Shown piece after piece: positions 14,095 to 16,583 of a stretch of DNA of 16,583 nt. How positions within the stretch are numbered: the first letter of the stretch is position 1; each line of letters begins with the position of its first letter. The notes under the pieces are model-generated. The model worked only from the letters and a program-made list of their open reading frames with translations. It was not told the origin of the DNA and made no database searches. This DNA is from an uncultured Chloroflexota bacterium (GTDB lineage Bacteria > Chloroflexota > Dehalococcoidia > UBA3495): positions 1 to 16,583 of the forward strand of contig CAJWBT010000013.1 in the NCBI GenBank assembly GCA_913020235.1, given 5' to 3'. Both the position numbers and the translations under genes were made by a program.

Positions 14095-14859
14095 GTGGCT
14101 GGTCTTGTAGTCGCCGGTAACTGGAAGATGAACACAAACATCGTGGAGGCCGTGCAGCTGGCCTTCAGTGTGCGGGACGGGATTGGCACCGTATCCGGGG
14201 TTGAGATCGTCCTCTGTCCCCCCTTCGTCTCGCTGATCCCCGTGCGGGACGCGGTGCAAGGGACCGCCATCAAGATAGGGGCGCAGAACATGCACTTCGA
14301 GGCGTCCGGGGCCTTCACCGGTGAGATCGCCGCCTCCATGCTCAAAGGCGTCTGCGACTATGTGATCCTGGGCCACTCGGAGCGGCGCCAGCTATTTGGC
14401 GAGTCAGATGATTCCGTCAACAGCAAGGTCAAGGCCGCGTTTCAGCACCGGTTGCGGCCCATCCTGTGCGTTGGGGAGACCCTGGAACAGCGGGAGAGCG
14501 GCCAGGCCGGGGAGGTCGTGGGGCGGCAGTTGCGGGCCGGGCTGGCGGACGTGGTTGACATAACTGGGCTGGTGGTGGCCTACGAGCCGGTCTGGGCCAT
14601 CGGCACCGGCCGGGCCGCCACCCCGGAGACCGCCGCCGAGATCATGGGCGGCACCGTGTTGGCAACCCTTCGCTCGCTGTACGGTAGCGCCGCTGATGAG
14701 GTGCCCCTGTTGTACGGAGGTAGCGCGAACCCCGGCAACATCGCCGAATTCGCCGCCCAGACCTGCGTCCACGGGGCGCTGGTGGGTGGCGCCTCACTGA
14801 AGGCGGACCAGTTCCTGGAGATCGCCAGACTGACGGCCGAGGCCAAGGGTATCCAATAG
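14095..14859 (+). CDS. tpiA: Triosephosphate isomerase
   Basis: TpiA interconverts dihydroxyacetone phosphate and glyceraldehyde 3-phosphate. From GTG 14095 the product is 254 residues, the normal size, beginning just before AGNWKMN. An upstream ATG at 14038 would add 19 unrelated residues and has no better ribosome site. Catalytic residues are Lys11 (AGNWKMN), His94 (LGHSERR) and Glu164 (AYEPVWAIGTG). The flexible lid is AIGTGRAATPE and the phosphate loop is YGGS (207-210). It follows apgM after 60 bases and completes the pgk-apgM-tpiA set; gap and eno are not in the window. The next gene starts 13 bases after its stop. Confidence 0.96.
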   Translation: MAGLVVAGNWKMNTNIVEAVQLAFSVRDGIGTVSGVEIVLCPPFVSLIPVRDAVQGTAIKIGAQNMHFEASGAFTGEIAASMLKGVCDYVILGHSERRQLFGESDDSVNSKVKAAFQHRLRPILCVGETLEQRESGQAGEVVGRQLRAGLADVVDITGLVVAYEPVWAIGTGRAATPETAAEIMGGTVLATLRSLYGSAADEVPLLYGGSANPGNIAEFAAQTCVHGALVGGASLKADQFLEIARLTAEAKGIQ

Positions 14860-14872
14860 AGGAGGCGGGTCG

Positions 14873-15142
14873 ATGCCACTTAGCCAAGAGGAATTTGAGC
14901 TGGGGCACAGCGACCTGACGGTACCTCTAACCAACTTACTGAGAGGATTAGCAGACCACGCCTTCACCGCTGAGGAAGTACGTCAATTGCTGATGGACAT
15001 CGAGGGGAGACAAGCCGCTACAGAGGATATCGTGCAAGCCCTGGAGGCCTTGGTAGCTCAGCGGCGAATCCGGAAGAAAGAGGTTGCGGGGCAGCAATGG
15101 TATAATATGCGGAGGAGAAGGATAGGCTTTCTGAAGGAGTAA
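14873..15142 (+). CDS. Small winged-helix-like protein A
   Basis: The 89-residue protein is not recognised by name. Its pattern fits a small winged helix: a helix LTNLLRGLADH, then FTAEEVRQLLMDI, then a third helix EDIVQALEALVAQRRI, then a strand-turn-strand wing RKKEVAGQQWYNM ending in a basic patch (MRRRR). DNA binding is an inference. The start ATG at 14873 has AGGAGG seven bases upstream, one of the best sites in the window. The first residues (MPLSQEEFELGHSDL) resemble those of the next gene (MPLSVRQFEMGIDQEM). GC content drops here: 31 of 60 bases at 14941-15000 against 48 of 60 at 14581-14640 in tpiA. It follows tpiA by 13 bases. Confidence 0.75.
   Translation: MPLSQEEFELGHSDLTVPLTNLLRGLADHAFTAEEVRQLLMDIEGRQAATEDIVQALEALVAQRRIRKKEVAGQQWYNMRRRRIGFLKE
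15098..15106 (+). promoter_or_regulatory. Perfect extended -10 box inside small gene A
   Basis: TGGTATAAT is a full match to the extended -10 pattern TGnTATAAT. It lies within the last codons of small gene A, 41 bases upstream of the ATG of small gene B. Predicted transcription start is near 15113, giving gene B and perhaps miaA-dapF their own promoter. No -35 is needed or seen. Confidence 0.45.
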
Positions 15143-15147
15143 CGGAT

Positions 15148-15453
15148 ATGCCATTGTCGGTGCGCCAATTCGAAATGGGCATTGACCAAGAGATGGAGAA
15201 TTGGATGCGGGAGGTCTACGAGTTGCTGTCTGGGCATCCTGAGTCGGCCTATTCCCAGGGAGAGCTCAAGCAGGCTGTCCTCGGCAAACCTACCCCAGTG
15301 ACCAAACTACAGAAATTCGGTCGCGCCCTGGATGTGTTAGCCGAGATACGAGCGGTTGACAAGCGTTGGGTTGGCGATACCGACTATTATGCTTTCATGC
15401 AAGATTTCGACACCAACACCTGGGAACCTGACCTCAGTGCTCATAGAGTATGA
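15148..15453 (+). CDS. Small winged-helix-like protein B
   Basis: This 101-residue protein of unknown function resembles protein A upstream in its first 15 residues (MPLS..FE.G.D.E) and in overall layout: helix MENWMREVYELLSG, then YSQGELKQAVLG, then a helix KLQKFGRALDVLAEI, then a possible wing RAVDKRWVGDTDYYAFM. A winged-helix DNA- or RNA-binding fold is inferred; there is no catalytic motif. The ATG at 15148 has AAGGAG eight bases upstream, overlapping the end of gene A, so A and B are probably translated together. It lies just after an extended -10 box. Its stop (TGA at 15451-15453) is followed by 47 bases before miaA. Confidence 0.72.
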   Translation: MPLSVRQFEMGIDQEMENWMREVYELLSGHPESAYSQGELKQAVLGKPTPVTKLQKFGRALDVLAEIRAVDKRWVGDTDYYAFMQDFDTNTWEPDLSAHRV

Positions 15454-15500
15454 ATCGCGGGTGCTAGAGCCCTCAGAATCATGCCCCGCTTCCACGTGAA

Positions 15501-16475
15501 GTGCCACCGACTTCCACACCTGTCCTCTTCATCGTCGGCCCTACCGCCGTGGGCAAGACTGGGCTGGCGGTGGCCCTGGCCCGTCGGTTTGACGGCGAGA
15601 TAATCAACGCCGACAGCCGGCAGGTCTACCAGTACATGGATATCGGGACGGCGAAGCCCTCTCCTGAAGAGCGAGCCCAAGCGCCTCACCACCTGCTGGA
15701 TTTCGTGGACCCGGTCGACAACTTCGACCTGGCATCGTTCCTCTCCCTGGCCCGAGCCAGTATCCGGGACATCCAGAGCCGGGGCCGCCTGCCGGTGGTC
15801 GCGGGAGGGTCCGGGCAATACGTTTGGGCCTTGATCGAGGCGTGGCAGGTACCCGAAGTCCCGCCCGATCCTGCATTCCGCCGGGAGAAACAGCGGGAGG
15901 CCGGCCTCCACGGCCCGATGCACCTCTTCCGGCAGCTGCAAGAGGTCGATCCCGGACGGGCCGCCCAGCTGGACCCTCGAAACGTGCGCCGGGTGATCCG
16001 AGCCCTGGAGGTCTCCCGCTCGCCGCAACGCGCCGCCTCGGACCTCCGGGACCGGACCCAGCCAATGGAAAACGTGCTGGTGATTGGGCTGGCCCTGGAC
16101 CGGGGGGAACTCTACCGGCGAATTGACGGCCGAGTGGACCGGATGCTGGCAGCCGGTTTGCTGGACGAGGTCCGGAGCCTGGATGCCAGGGGATACAGGA
16201 TGGGGCAGGGCCCCTTGGCCAGCCCGGGATACCGGGAGTTGGGCCAGCATCTGGCCGGGGAGATTACCCTGGACGAAGCGGTGCAGAGGACCAAGTACCA
16301 GACCCATCACCTGGCCCGGCGCCAGCACACCTGGTTCAAGCCGGACGATGGGCGAATCCAGTGGTTGGATGCCTCCCGGCCCGATCTGGAGGCCTGCGCG
16401 GCGCATCTGGCCGCGGAGCTACTATCTGGCCGCTATGATACAATAGGCGCACCTTGCCAGGAGCCTGGCCGATGA
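15501..16475 (+). CDS. miaA: tRNA dimethylallyltransferase
   Basis: MiaA adds a dimethylallyl group to A37 of tRNAs reading UNN codons (i6A). The 324-residue product has the P-loop GPTAVGKT (13-20), [16 protein letters not shown] (38-53), AGGSGQYV (101-108; usually GGTGLYV), [12 protein letters not shown] (160-171), [14 protein letters not shown] (211-224) and the C-terminal [11 protein letters not shown] (270-280). The start is GTG at 15501; no in-frame ATG is near and the ribosome site is weak, so the start rests on the distance to the P-loop. The stop codon overlaps the dapF start by four bases (ATGA). The donor DMAPP is an isoprenoid, which gives a loose link to the prenyl synthase homologue upstream. 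Confidence 0.95.
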   Translation: MPPTSTPVLFIVGPTAVGKTGLAVALARRFDGEIINADSRQVYQYMDIGTAKPSPEERAQAPHHLLDFVDPVDNFDLASFLSLARASIRDIQSRGRLPVVAGGSGQYVWALIEAWQVPEVPPDPAFRREKQREAGLHGPMHLFRQLQEVDPGRAAQLDPRNVRRVIRALEVSRSPQRAASDLRDRTQPMENVLVIGLALDRGELYRRIDGRVDRMLAAGLLDEVRSLDARGYRMGQGPLASPGYRELGQHLAGEITLDEAVQRTKYQTHHLARRQHTWFKPDDGRIQWLDASRPDLEACAAHLAAELLSGRYDTIGAPCQEPGR

Positions 16476-16583
16476 AATTCACCAAGATGCACGGCGCCGG
16501 CAACGATTACGTATACATCGATGCCCGAGGCCTGAACGAGGACTGGCCCGGCCTGTCCCGCCGGATGAGCGACCGCCATTTCG
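16472..16583 (+). CDS. dapF: Diaminopimelate epimerase, 5' part (runs off the window)
   Basis: The first 37 codons of dapF are visible. The reading [17 protein letters not shown] is the family's conserved N-terminus, with the substrate-binding Asn in HGAGNDY. DapF converts LL- to meso-diaminopimelate for lysine and cell-wall synthesis. The ATG at 16472 overlaps the miaA stop by four bases and has AGGAG eight bases upstream. The catalytic cysteines lie beyond the right edge, so activity cannot be judged. Confidence 0.93.
   Translation, partial: MKFTKMHGAGNDYVYIDARGLNEDWPGLSRRMSDRHF

Noticed and set aside
16433..16443. TATGAT/TACAAT boxes just before dapF
   Set aside because: There is no -35 or TG extension, and dapF is already coupled to miaA by a four-base overlap, so a separate promoter is not supported.
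1..16583. CRISPR arrays, tRNA or rRNA genes, prophage, toxin-antitoxin or defence islands
   Set aside because: No spaced direct repeats, cloverleaf-like sequences or typical genes of these systems were seen; nearly all coding DNA is accounted for by housekeeping genes.

Overview
The window is a GC-rich bacterial chromosome segment made almost entirely of housekeeping genes, packed tightly and often overlapping by a few bases. The combination of an archaeal-type phosphoglycerate mutase (apgM) between pgk and tpiA, miaA next to dapF, a DUF3105 membrane protein and frequent GTG/TTG starts best fits a Chloroflexota-like organism (Dehalococcoidia/SAR202-type). That assignment is inference from gene content and not proven here.

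Layout. Bases 1-162 hold a small inverted-repeat element (10-107) and the leader of a short plus-strand gene of unknown function (163-474). This gene converges on a minus-strand purine cluster, with a strong hairpin (525-555) midway between the two stop codons. Read in its own direction, the purine cluster (5550 down to 606) is: acidic coiled-coil protein, purE, HAD phosphatase, purB, purC, DUF3105 membrane protein, purS. A second minus-strand unit (9335 down to 5718) is guaA, purD and an unknown 198-residue protein. Together they supply several steps of de novo purine synthesis (PurD, PurS of the FGAM synthase complex, PurE, PurC, PurB) plus the last step to GMP. purQ, purL, purF, purN, purM, purH, purK and guaB are not in the window.

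Bases 9336-9741 are a divergent intergenic region with a TATAAT box for guaA, an extended -10 box for the rightward unit, a nested REP/MITE-like hairpin (9578-9649) and other small inverted repeats.

The rightward unit is tsaC/ywlC (tRNA t6A), a polyprenyl-synthetase homologue with altered aspartate motifs, pgk, apgM, tpiA, two small winged-helix-like proteins that resemble each other at the N-terminus, miaA (tRNA i6A) and the start of dapF, which runs off the right edge. It mixes lower glycolysis with tRNA modification and an isoprenoid-type enzyme. The dimethylallyl donor used by MiaA is itself an isoprenoid product.

No tRNA, rRNA, CRISPR array, transposase or phage gene was found. I do not see a clearly new multi-gene system. 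The items most worth a second look are the paired small winged-helix-like proteins with their lower GC content and an internal promoter, the degenerate prenyl synthase, the PurE active-site variant, and the unknown proteins embedded in the purine operons.
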